Shown one piece after another: positions 14,587 through 20,398 of a stretch of DNA of 20,398 nucleotides; within the stretch, counting starts at the first letter, position 1; each line of letters starts with the position of its first letter. This DNA comes from Elusimicrobiota bacterium. Its GTDB lineage: Bacteria > CG03 > SLGR01 > PWQF01. The notes under the pieces were generated by a model. It had not been told where the DNA came from. It made no database searches and saw only the letters and a list, made by a program, of their open reading frames with translations. The stretch spans positions 1 to 20,398 of the forward strand of contig PWMP01000122.1 of NCBI GenBank assembly GCA_003558145.1. Reading direction: 5' to 3'. A program made the translations under genes and the position numbers.

Positions 14587-14877
14587 GTGAACGAAGAAAA
14601 ACAGCCGAAGAGCATACAGATAAAGCTTGATGAAGCTACCGCAATGGGCCAGTACGCCAATATGGCCTCGGTGACACATTCCCGTGAGGAATTCATACTT
14701 GATTTTATTTTTATACCGCCGGGCTCAAAACAGGCCAAGGTAATATCAAGGATTATAACATCACCGTCTCACGCCAAGCGGCTTCACCTGGCACTGAAGG
14801 ACAACATAGAAAAATACGAAAAAAAATCCGGCAGGAAAATAGATCCGTCCTCCGAAGAAGGGAGGATAGGTTTTTAG
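14587..14877 (+). CDS. DUF3467 domain protein
   Basis: This is a 96-residue protein of unknown function. The conserved DUF3467 pattern is clear: IQIKLDEATAMGQYANMA, THSREEFILDFIFIPPG and a C-terminal SRIITSPSHAKRL helix with ALKDNIEKYEKK. I placed the start at GTG 14587 because a near-perfect Shine-Dalgarno (14571-14579) precedes it and the domain begins a few residues later. The frame is also open from ATG 14512, which overlaps the previous gene by four bases and has a weaker AAGGA site. That start would add 25 residues (MNPKKFKKGKHVYTDW and on) and is the main alternative. The protein is small, has no signal peptide and is probably cytoplasmic. Confidence 0.83.
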   Translation: MNEEKQPKSIQIKLDEATAMGQYANMASVTHSREEFILDFIFIPPGSKQAKVISRIITSPSHAKRLHLALKDNIEKYEKKSGRKIDPSSEEGRIGF

Positions 14878-14881
14878 AAAG

Positions 14882-15304
14882 ATGAGCTGGCAGGCATTTA
14901 TCCTTCTTTTACTGACAGCTTTTTTCTGGGGTTTGCCTCCCATAATGGAAAAGGCTGCCCTGGGGGGATCCGATCCTGTCGCCGGCCTTACGATAAGGCA
15001 GATAGCAGTTACGCTTATACTTATAGTCTTTGTTACTTTGAGCGGCAGGTGGGAGCATGTCCAGGCGGTTTCGGTAAGGGACAGGTGGCTCTTTATTCTG
15101 TCCGGCATTTCCGCGGGTTTACTGGGGATGGTCACCTATTACTATGCGTTGAGGGTAACCCCGGCCTCCAGGGCCGTGCCCATATCGGCATCCTACCCGC
15201 TTGTGGCGGCAATACTTGCGGTAATATTCCTGGGAGAAAAAATGACTGCAGTGCGCCTGGCCGGAATAGTACTGATAGTTTCCGGGGTCTATCTCGTCCG
15301 TTGA
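14882..15304 (+). CDS. Single-EamA-domain membrane transporter
   Basis: This is a 140-residue integral membrane protein with about five hydrophobic segments (roughly residues 5-25, 36-55, 68-88, 97-117 and 121-138). The sequence is that of one EamA unit of the drug/metabolite transporter superfamily: TAFFWGLPPIMEKAAL at the start, TYYYALRVTPASRAVPISA and FLGEKM near the end. Classical DMT exporters hold two such units in one chain, so this short form would need to pair as a dimer, as SMR proteins do. The substrate is unknown. The stop (TGA 15302-15304) overlaps a TTG start of the phosphoesterase gene. GGGAGG around 14859-14864 is far from the ATG, so initiation may depend on coupling to the preceding gene. 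Confidence 0.87.
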   Translation: MSWQAFILLLLTAFFWGLPPIMEKAALGGSDPVAGLTIRQIAVTLILIVFVTLSGRWEHVQAVSVRDRWLFILSGISAGLLGMVTYYYALRVTPASRAVPISASYPLVAAILAVIFLGEKMTAVRLAGIVLIVSGVYLVR

Positions 15305-15786
15305 AAAAAGGGGACGGTTCTATTTTTTTGTTTGTTGTTCAGAAACACAGGGCAACAACTCTGCACTACGATTTCCGCATCCAGATTGGAGACGTTCTTA
15401 AAAGCTGGGTTGTCCCCAGGGGGCCGTCTCTTGATCCTACCCGTAAGAGGCTTGCCGTTGAAACTCAGGACCACCCCTTAAGCTATATACATTTTGAAGG
15501 ACAGATTCCCGAGGGCAGCTACGGGGCAGGTGAAGTAATAGTGTGGGACAGGGGACAGTGTCTGTATCCTTCGGATCCCGTGAACCAGTACGGTGAAGGA
15601 AAAATAAAATTCCTTCTTAAGGGAGAAAAGCTTAAAGGAGAATTTTTTCTCTTCAGAACGGAAAGACAGGCAGGGCCGAAATCAAAATGGCTGCTGATGA
15701 AAAAATATGACAGTCATATTTCCTATGAAGACATAACACAATCAAAACCGTCTTCCGTAATCAGTCTCAGGAAACTGGAAGACTGA
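15301..15786 (+). CDS. Stand-alone LigD-type 3'-phosphoesterase
   Basis: This protein of about 161 residues corresponds to the phosphoesterase (PE) domain of bacterial NHEJ ligase LigD, which trims 3'-phosphates and 3'-ribonucleotides at DNA breaks. The active-site pattern of Pseudomonas LigD (His42, His48, Asp50, Arg52, His84, Tyr88) is intact as His16, His22, Asp24 and Arg26 in QKHRATTLHYDFR, plus His and Tyr in DHPLSY. SWVVPRGPSLDP, PEGSYGAGEVIVWDRG and KWLLMKK complete the fold. The open frame extends back to 15049, but that part is a shadow of the EamA gene. I chose TTG 15301, which overlaps the EamA stop by four bases and begins just before the domain. No ligase, polymerase or Ku gene is visible. 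Free-standing PE proteins are known in some archaea and bacteria. Confidence 0.85.
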   Translation: MKKGDGSIFLFVVQKHRATTLHYDFRIQIGDVLKSWVVPRGPSLDPTRKRLAVETQDHPLSYIHFEGQIPEGSYGAGEVIVWDRGQCLYPSDPVNQYGEGKIKFLLKGEKLKGEFFLFRTERQAGPKSKWLLMKKYDSHISYEDITQSKPSSVISLRKLED

Positions 15787-15814
15787 AACTTTTAACTGCC
15801 CGTCGCTGTCTAAC
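15784..15814 (+). promoter_or_regulatory. ECF-type promoter copy A, before the sigma gene
   Basis: The sequence reads TGAAACTTTT (15784-15793), 12 bases, then CTGTCTAAC (15806-15814). It matches the form of ECF promoters, with an AAC-containing -35 and a GTCTA-type -10. It is repeated with identical half-sites and spacing at 16349-16379. The -10 ends 21 bases before the sigma ATG, so the leader would be short. The first bases overlap the stop codon of the phosphoesterase gene. The inference is that this ECF sigma factor activates its own transcription. Confidence 0.78.
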
Positions 15815-15835
15815 TGTTTAAAGAGCCCAAAAAAA

Positions 15836-16351
15836 ATGATTACAAAATCGGATATTAAAAAAGCAGCCTCCGGAGATGAGGCGGCAATGGAGAAGATTTA
15901 TCAATATTACAGCGCCTTCGTATGGAATGTAGCCTTGAAAACCTGTCTCAACAGGGACGTTGCCGCTGACGCCCTTCAGGAAGTTTTTATTAAAGTTTTC
16001 AAAAAACTGGGTAGTTTTCGCTTTTATTCCTCCCTTAAAACATGGATTTACAGAATTACCGTTAATACCACACTAAATCTTATAAAAAAAGAAAAAAGAA
16101 GAGAAGGCCTTGAGCTTGACTGTACCCGGCTTAAGGCCCGATCCGGCGAGCCGGACCTGGAATCAAAACAGACAGCCCAGGAACTGCTGGGCACTCTCGA
16201 TCCTGAAGACAGAATTCTTATAGTTATGCGCGAAATGGAAGGAATGAGCTACAAGGAAATAGCAGCGTCGTCTAAAATGACTCTTTCATCGGTAAAAACA
16301 AGAATTTACCGGGCACGGGAAAAAATGAGAACAGCTTATGACAAGCGTTGA
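15836..16351 (+). CDS. ECF-type RNA polymerase sigma factor
   Basis: This 171-residue protein has the two-domain build of an extracytoplasmic-function sigma factor. Region 2 (about residues 15-80) contains ALQEVFIKVFKKLGSFR and SLKTWIYRITVNTTLNLIKK, which bind the -10 element and core polymerase. A variable linker follows. Region 4 (about 115-165) contains DPEDRILIVMREMEGMSYKE and the helix-turn-helix MTLSSVKTRIYRAREKM, which reads the -35. It lacks regions 1 and 3. The gene is preceded by promoter copy A and followed, after a 63-base gap holding copy B, by its likely anti-sigma factor. The ATG has only a weak AAAGAG site ten bases upstream. It probably directs the stress operon downstream. 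Confidence 0.95.
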   Translation: MITKSDIKKAASGDEAAMEKIYQYYSAFVWNVALKTCLNRDVAADALQEVFIKVFKKLGSFRFYSSLKTWIYRITVNTTLNLIKKEKRREGLELDCTRLKARSGEPDLESKQTAQELLGTLDPEDRILIVMREMEGMSYKEIAASSKMTLSSVKTRIYRAREKMRTAYDKR

Positions 16352-16379
16352 AACTTTTTGCTTTCGCCGGCTGTCTAAC
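16349..16379 (+). promoter_or_regulatory. ECF-type promoter copy B, before the anti-sigma gene
   Basis: This copy reads TGAAACTTTT (16349-16358), 12 bases, then CTGTCTAAC (16371-16379), the same half-sites and spacing as 15784-15814. The spacer sequences differ, which argues for selected half-sites and against a recent duplication. It would start a transcript about 30 bases before the anti-sigma ATG at 16415, leaving the GGAGG site (16401-16405) in the leader. It gives the anti-sigma, Spy-like and efflux genes a sigma-dependent entry point of their own. Confidence 0.78.
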
Positions 16380-16414
16380 ATATGAAAGGAAAAAAATTCC
16401 GGAGGTAAAGAAAA

Positions 16415-16858
16415 ATGAAATGCGACAGGAATCTCATTAATAAATTTCTGGACGGGGAAATTTCATCCAACAGGAAGTCCCGGGTCAAAGAACATATTGA
16501 AAACTGCGCGCAGTGCTGCCGGTATTATAATGAAATAGCAAAAATCACATCGGTTCTCAGGGACGCCGGGAAACCGAATCCGCCTGCCGGCGTGTTTTTA
16601 CGCGTAAAAAGAAATATTACTCCGCACAAAGCATTTCTGCTCCGTGCAAGATTTGCGTTAACTGCAGGTGCCGTTCTTACTTTATTTCTTGCCGTTACCG
16701 GGGTTTTTAGCCCTAACGGGGCTAACGCGGAACTGGATTATTATATTGAAAGCCAGTTAGACGCTCTTTTTGGCGAAGGGCTTCGCAGTGAGTTGACTGT
16801 ATACGAACAAAACTGGCAGACGCAGATTGAAATCCTCTTAGAGGAAGGAGAGCTTTAA
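16415..16858 (+). CDS. Zinc-finger membrane anti-sigma factor
   Basis: This 147-residue protein would hold the ECF sigma factor inactive at the inner membrane. The N-terminal cytoplasmic domain carries the ZAS/zf-HC2 pattern: Cys3, then His27, Cys31 and Cys34 (EHIENCAQC), with FLDGEIS typical of the family. A single membrane segment follows at about residues 81-99 (TAGAVLTLFLAVTGVF). The remaining 45 residues or so form an acidic periplasmic tail that could sense or be cleaved. It has a strong GGAGG at 16401-16405 and its own promoter copy. It is followed after one base by the Spy-like gene. An intragenic hairpin near 16692-16723 has no T tract and is not taken as a terminator. Confidence 0.93.
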   Translation: MKCDRNLINKFLDGEISSNRKSRVKEHIENCAQCCRYYNEIAKITSVLRDAGKPNPPAGVFLRVKRNITPHKAFLLRARFALTAGAVLTLFLAVTGVFSPNGANAELDYYIESQLDALFGEGLRSELTVYEQNWQTQIEILLEEGEL

Positions 16859-16859
16859 A

Positions 16860-17381
16860 ATGAAAAGCAAAAGTATAGTTTTAATTTTATCGGGATTTGT
16901 TGCAGGTTGTGCCCTGTCATTTTTTGTGTTTTCCCCGCTAAGGCCTCCGCAGGAACCAAGATATCACCGCCCGGGGGAATATTCAAGGAGGCATCCCGAA
17001 GATATGCGCGCCGGGGCGGATTCTGAAAGGATAAAAGAATTAAGGCAGTACCGGGAACGTATGCATGACGGGCTTGAGTTAACGGAAACTCAGAAAAAGA
17101 TGATGAGGGAAAAATTTCGAACGGATCGTAAGGACACCGTGAAACTTTCCGGCGAGCTTTCAGAAAAACTTGAAAGCCTTAGGGAAGAACTTGCTTCGGA
17201 GCAAATAGACAGGGATATTGTAGAGACCCTGGTTGAGGATATAGCAGTCCTGCAGAAAAAAATGCTTCACAGGAGGATAAGAGGGATTTACGGATTCCGG
17301 GAAACCCTTACGGACGAGCAATGGGATAAGGTAAAAGAGCGCGGTATGATGCGCATGCTGGGTCCGGAGCGCTTTAAATAA
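16860..17381 (+). CDS. Spy/CpxP-like envelope stress protein
   Basis: This is a 173-residue protein with an N-terminal hydrophobic segment (residues 5-25) that acts as a signal or membrane anchor, and a highly charged helical remainder. Two LTxxQ-type motifs, LTETQ and LTDEQ, flank the helical core, as in Spy/CpxP/ZraP periplasmic chaperones and metal-stress proteins. VAGC at residues 14-17 fits a lipobox, but the residues after the Cys are hydrophobic, so membrane anchoring without lipidation is equally possible. A His/Arg-rich stretch follows (RYHRPGEYSRRHPED). AAGGAG at 16845-16850 lies inside the anti-sigma gene, and the ATG is one base after its stop. It could sense or buffer misfolded proteins or metal and feed back on the anti-sigma factor. 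Confidence 0.83.
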   Translation: MKSKSIVLILSGFVAGCALSFFVFSPLRPPQEPRYHRPGEYSRRHPEDMRAGADSERIKELRQYRERMHDGLELTETQKKMMREKFRTDRKDTVKLSGELSEKLESLREELASEQIDRDIVETLVEDIAVLQKKMLHRRIRGIYGFRETLTDEQWDKVKERGMMRMLGPERFK

Positions 17382-17402
17382 GCGTTTTGATCTTTTAGTT
17401 TG

Positions 17403-18614
17403 ATGAAGTTTCTTTTAGCGCTGCTGCTATCTTTTTTTTCGGTTTCTATGTGCCGCGCGGCAATGGGATGGGATGAAATATTTCAGACGGCAATGCAAAG
17501 TAATCCGTCCCTGCGTACTGCGGAAAATTCCCTTAAGTCTGCCGAGTATGCGCTGAAAAGCAGTTATTCTCCTTTTATGCCGAGAATATCAGCGTCAGCA
17601 AGCCGCAGCCTGACACGCGACAGGACTTCTGCCGGGATATCTGCAAGTATGCCCCTTTTTGCCGGAGGAGCGAATGTTTCTTCCCTGGGAAAATCAAGGG
17701 TGTCTTACCAGAGGGAACAGGAAAATTACCGGCGAACCCTTTCAAATACTGTATATAGCCTGAAGATAGCTTATGCGGGCGTTCTCAGAGCCAGAGAGGA
17801 AGTGCTTCTGTCAGAAGAAGTTTACAACAGGAGGGAAGATAACTACCACATAGTTGAGCTCCGGTACGAAGCCGGAAGGGAGGACCGGGGAGCATACCTG
17901 AGGGCTGAGGCTGACCTGGCACGCGCTCGTATGGATCTTTCTTCGGCTCACAGAGAACTTGATCTCAGCATCCTGGGGCTTTTGAAGGAAATGGGTCTCA
18001 AAGGGGGAAAAAGCATAGATATTGAAGGTGCGCTGGATGTGGACGGATTGCCTTTTGACCCGGATGTGGAAAAACTTGTAAAAAAAACACCTGAATACAT
18101 TACGCGTTCCCTTAATATTGAATCTGTTCTTTATGACCGGAGAATAAGCCGTTCAAATTTTCTTCCCGGCATTTCTCTTTCTGCATCCCGCTCGTATGAC
18201 CTGGACGGATTTGATTTTACTCCTGCGGGAGACTGGTCCGCGGGAATAAGTATGTCAATACCACTTTTTACAGGTTTCAGGAATACATATAATTTAAAAA
18301 GCTCAAATGTTGCGCTTATAACTGCCGAAGAGCAGAAAAGGGCAGCGGAAATGGATATTTATTATGATATAAAGGCTGCTTTGTCCTCACTTGAAAATGC
18401 AAAGGAGAGAATATCCGTTCAGGAGAAATATTTCAGGGCCACCCGTGAACGGGCCGAAATTGCACGCGAAAAATATTTAAACGGTCTTATTTCATACCAG
18501 GACTGGAATACAATAGAAAATGATTACATAGCAGCGCTGGGGTCGATGCTTGTGGTAAGGCACGGACTGTTTGCTGCCGCTGCAGCCTGGAAAAGAGTAT
18601 TGGGAGAACACTAA
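17403..18614 (+). CDS. TolC-family outer-membrane efflux protein
   Basis: This 403-residue protein forms the outer-membrane channel and periplasmic tunnel of a tripartite exporter. I used ATG 17403 rather than the preceding TTG 17400, since it gives a standard signal peptide (MKFLLALLLSFFSVSMCRA, cleavage near residue 19). The mature part begins with the typical helix (WDEIFQTAMQSNPSLRTAENSLKSA). It shows two repeats of coiled-coil helices and beta segments: PRISASASRSLT with PLFAGGANVSSL, and PGISLSASRSYD with PLFTGFRNTYNL. The 'PLFxG' turns are a family signature. It is short for TolC but normal for the OEP family. No clear Shine-Dalgarno is seen, and the gene follows the Spy-like gene by 21 bases. 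The adaptor gene starts one base after its stop. Confidence 0.93.
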   Translation: MKFLLALLLSFFSVSMCRAAMGWDEIFQTAMQSNPSLRTAENSLKSAEYALKSSYSPFMPRISASASRSLTRDRTSAGISASMPLFAGGANVSSLGKSRVSYQREQENYRRTLSNTVYSLKIAYAGVLRAREEVLLSEEVYNRREDNYHIVELRYEAGREDRGAYLRAEADLARARMDLSSAHRELDLSILGLLKEMGLKGGKSIDIEGALDVDGLPFDPDVEKLVKKTPEYITRSLNIESVLYDRRISRSNFLPGISLSASRSYDLDGFDFTPAGDWSAGISMSIPLFTGFRNTYNLKSSNVALITAEEQKRAAEMDIYYDIKAALSSLENAKERISVQEKYFRATRERAEIAREKYLNGLISYQDWNTIENDYIAALGSMLVVRHGLFAAAAAWKRVLGEH

Positions 18615-18615
18615 A

Positions 18616-19554
18616 ATGAGAGCAAAAACAATAATAGCAGCAATACTGTCTGCCGGCCTGATTGCAGGCTTGTTTTTTTACATAAGCCGCCGGCACGATG
18701 AGGAAGAAACCGTGTACCGGATCAATCCCCTCCGCAGCGATATATCCATAACGGTTTCGGCTGCAGGATATGTACGTCCCAGAAACAGACTTGAAATAAA
18801 ACCTCCTCTTGCCGGGCGCGTGGAGGAAATCCTGCTTCGTGAGGGAGACACGGTAAAAGCCGGAGAAATAATAGCCTGGCTTAGTTCTTCGGAAAGAGCA
18901 GCTTTGCTTGATGCAGCAAGAGCCCGCGGCGAGGAAGAGCTCCGCAAATGGAAAGAAGTTTACAGGCCAACTCCGGTCATAGCGCCGCTTGATGGATTCA
19001 TAATAAGGCGCAACATAGAGCCCGGGCAGTCAATCGGTGCACAGGAAGCTGTTCTTGTTATGGCCGACGAACTTATAATAAGGGCGCAGGTTGACGAAAC
19101 AGATCTCAGAAAGATAGCAATAGGCCAGGAAGCGAAAATAACTCTGGATGCTCACCCCAGGGAAAAAATAAGCGGAGTGCTAGAGCATATAGCCTATGAG
19201 TCCGAAGTCGTGAGCAATGTTACGGTCTATAATGTTGACATAAGGCCGCTTCAGGGATTCGGCCTTATGCGTTCCGGTATGAATGCCATGGTAGAAGCGC
19301 TGATAGAAAAAAGCGAAAATGCCCTGCTTGTACCCACCTCGGCAATAGAAGAGAGAAATGGCCTTAAGTTTCTAAGGGTAGAAACCGGAAACGGGATTGA
19401 GCGTAGAGAAGTAGAAACCGGCATAAGCGACGGCAGTAATACGGAAATAGTTTCGGGACTAAACGTCAGAGATACACTTATAATATCTCTCGAACCCGGA
19501 AGCGGAGTTGCCGGCCGTTTTCGGGGAGGGCTTCCGGGAATGGGAAACCGCTGA
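18616..19554 (+). CDS. MacA/HlyD-like periplasmic adaptor with a minimal hairpin
   Basis: This 312-residue membrane-fusion protein would link the inner-membrane pump to the TolC-like channel. I chose ATG 18616 because GGGAG at 18602-18606 is well spaced, and the extra upstream residues of the longer open frame only overlap the TolC gene. An N-terminal membrane anchor (residues 4-22) precedes the lipoyl half-motifs: LAGRVEEILLREGDTVKAG and PLDGFIIRRNIEPGQSIG. Between them there are only about 40 residues (SSERAALLDAARARGEEELR and on), not the 60-150 residue helical hairpin of MacA or HlyD. Beta-barrel and membrane-proximal domains follow (DETDLRKIAIGQEAKI, VPTSAIEERNG). It may reach the channel differently. 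Confidence 0.92.
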   Translation: MRAKTIIAAILSAGLIAGLFFYISRRHDEEETVYRINPLRSDISITVSAAGYVRPRNRLEIKPPLAGRVEEILLREGDTVKAGEIIAWLSSSERAALLDAARARGEEELRKWKEVYRPTPVIAPLDGFIIRRNIEPGQSIGAQEAVLVMADELIIRAQVDETDLRKIAIGQEAKITLDAHPREKISGVLEHIAYESEVVSNVTVYNVDIRPLQGFGLMRSGMNAMVEALIEKSENALLVPTSAIEERNGLKFLRVETGNGIERREVETGISDGSNTEIVSGLNVRDTLIISLEPGSGVAGRFRGGLPGMGNR

Positions 19555-19564
19555 GAACTTCAGA

Positions 19565-20398
19565 TTGATAGAAATAAGTTCCGTAAGCAAAACATACCGT
19601 TTCGGTGAAATAGTGGTCAAGGCTCTTAAAAATGTTTCCGTCACCATAGAAAGGGGAGAGTTTGTTGCAATAACCGGCCCGTCCGGAAGCGGCAAGTCCA
19701 CCCTTATGCATATAATGGGGCTTTTGGATATCCCTGACAGCGGCCGGTTTTTTCTGGACGGGCAGGATGTATCAACTCTTTCCGAAAAAGCTCTGGCTTT
19801 TCTTCGCAACAGTAAACTTGGCTTTGTTTTTCAGATGTTCAACCTGCTTCCCCGCCTGAGTGCCCGTGAAAATGCCGCTCTTCCCCTTATATACTCTCCG
19901 AAATCTTTCAGGAAAGACCGGCTTTGCCCTCAGAAGATGCTTGAAAAAGTAGGCCTGGGCTCCAGGGCATCGCACGTGCCTTCAAAGCTTTCCGGCGGCG
20001 AGAGGCAGCGGGTGGCGATTGCCCGCGCCCTTATAAATAATCCGAAAATAATTCTGGCGGATGAGCCTACGGGAAACCTTGATTCTGCTTCGGCCGAAGA
20101 GGTAATAAAAGTTTTGCGGAAACTGAGTGACTCCGGTATAACCGTTGTGATGGTAACCCACGAGAAAAGGCTTGCAGAAAAAACAGACAGGATAATAGAG
20201 CTATTTGACGGAGAAATAGTAACCGACAGGAAAATAAATCAAAAAGAAGTTGCACCTCTTTCCCCATCCCGGGATGACAGTTCCTCAAAAAGGAAACTGA
20301 TAAATTTCTACAAGATCAAGAACTATTTTATACAGGCCTCCAGGGGACTTCTCGCAAACAAATCGCGCTCGTTTCTTTCTGTTCTGGGCGTCCTCATC
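19565..20398 (+). CDS. MacB-type ABC transporter, ATPase fused to permease (cut by window end)
   Basis: This is a partial gene of 278 codons that runs off the right edge. The start is TTG 19565, eleven bases after the adaptor stop. The residues from there (IEISSVSKTYRFGE) match the usual start of LolD/MacB ATPases. Walker A is GPSGSGKST (38-46), the Q-loop is Gln90, the signature is LSGGE (142-146), Walker B is ILADE (163-167) with DEPTGNLD, and the H-loop is His199. After a Ser-rich linker (SPSRDDSSSKRK) the chain continues into ASRGLLANKSRSFLSVLG, the start of the MacB-type permease with its first membrane segment. It would use ATP to drive export of a peptide, lipid or drug through the adaptor and TolC. 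No strong Shine-Dalgarno is seen. Confidence 0.9.
   Translation, partial: MIEISSVSKTYRFGEIVVKALKNVSVTIERGEFVAITGPSGSGKSTLMHIMGLLDIPDSGRFFLDGQDVSTLSEKALAFLRNSKLGFVFQMFNLLPRLSARENAALPLIYSPKSFRKDRLCPQKMLEKVGLGSRASHVPSKLSGGERQRVAIARALINNPKIILADEPTGNLDSASAEEVIKVLRKLSDSGITVVMVTHEKRLAEKTDRIIELFDGEIVTDRKINQKEVAPLSPSRDDSSSKRKLINFYKIKNYFIQASRGLLANKSRSFLSVLGVLI

Noticed and set aside
15049..15300. N-terminal extension of the phosphoesterase open frame back to 15049
   Set aside because: This part is a different frame of the EamA gene and encodes Gly/Arg-rich sequence with no domain. The PE domain begins just after TTG 15301.
16692..16723. Hairpin (CCGTTA...TAACGG with inner GGG/CCC) as an attenuator
   Set aside because: It lies inside the anti-sigma coding sequence at the membrane-segment boundary and lacks a T tract.
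17138..17165. Third ECF promoter copy inside the Spy-like gene (TGAAACTTT)
   Set aside because: The -35-like half is present, but no GTCTAA-type -10 follows at 12 bases, and it lies within coding sequence.

Overview
This 20.4-kb window comes from a bacterium with two membranes. It encodes a TolC-type outer-membrane channel, a MacA/MacB-type pump and a predicted outer-membrane beta-barrel. Every supported gene lies on the + strand, with short gaps or overlaps. Base composition is moderate, AUA (Ile) and AGG/AGA (Arg) codons are common, and ATG, GTG and TTG starts are all used. The mix of genes and codon habits resembles deep-branching diderm groups such as Elusimicrobia or Omnitrophota-like lineages. 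That placement is an inference and is weak.

Layout. (1) 1-2161, core metabolism: the end of a gene that may be a phosphofructokinase, a secreted YjbH-like barrel protein, accA and panD. (2) 2198-12433, a nucleobase/hydantoin catabolism block: a dihydropyrimidinase-type amidohydrolase; a one-chain dihydropyrimidine-dehydrogenase-like flavo-iron-sulfur enzyme in the PreT-PreA order of animal DPD; a CheY-like receiver coupled to a 752-residue HEAT-repeat protein; and the three subunits of a xanthine-dehydrogenase-family molybdenum hydroxylase in the order Mo, 2Fe-2S, FAD. (3) 12453-15786, small housekeeping and accessory genes: a PPC/DUF296 protein, pgi, a dUTPase-fold protein lacking the usual catalytic motifs, a DUF3467 protein, a single-EamA membrane protein and a stand-alone LigD-type 3'-phosphoesterase. 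(4) 15784-20398, an envelope-stress and efflux operon: an ECF sigma factor, a zinc-finger anti-sigma factor, a Spy/CpxP-like periplasmic protein, a TolC-like channel, a MacA-like adaptor with almost no helical hairpin, and a MacB-type ABC ATPase-permease cut by the window end.

How the parts connect. The best regulatory find is a bipartite element, TGAAACTTTT-N12-CTGTCTAAC, present in two copies with identical half-sites and identical spacing. One copy lies just before the sigma gene and the other in the gap before the anti-sigma gene. It looks like the promoter recognised by this ECF sigma factor, giving autoregulation and a second entry point for the anti-sigma/efflux genes. In the catabolic block, the amidohydrolase and the DPD-like enzyme could reduce and open pyrimidine rings towards beta-alanine. 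PanD, one gene upstream, also makes beta-alanine. The molybdenum hydroxylase next door points to purines as an alternative or additional substrate class. No beta-ureidopropionase is visible. No tRNA, rRNA, CRISPR array, insertion sequence or convincing intrinsic terminator was found.
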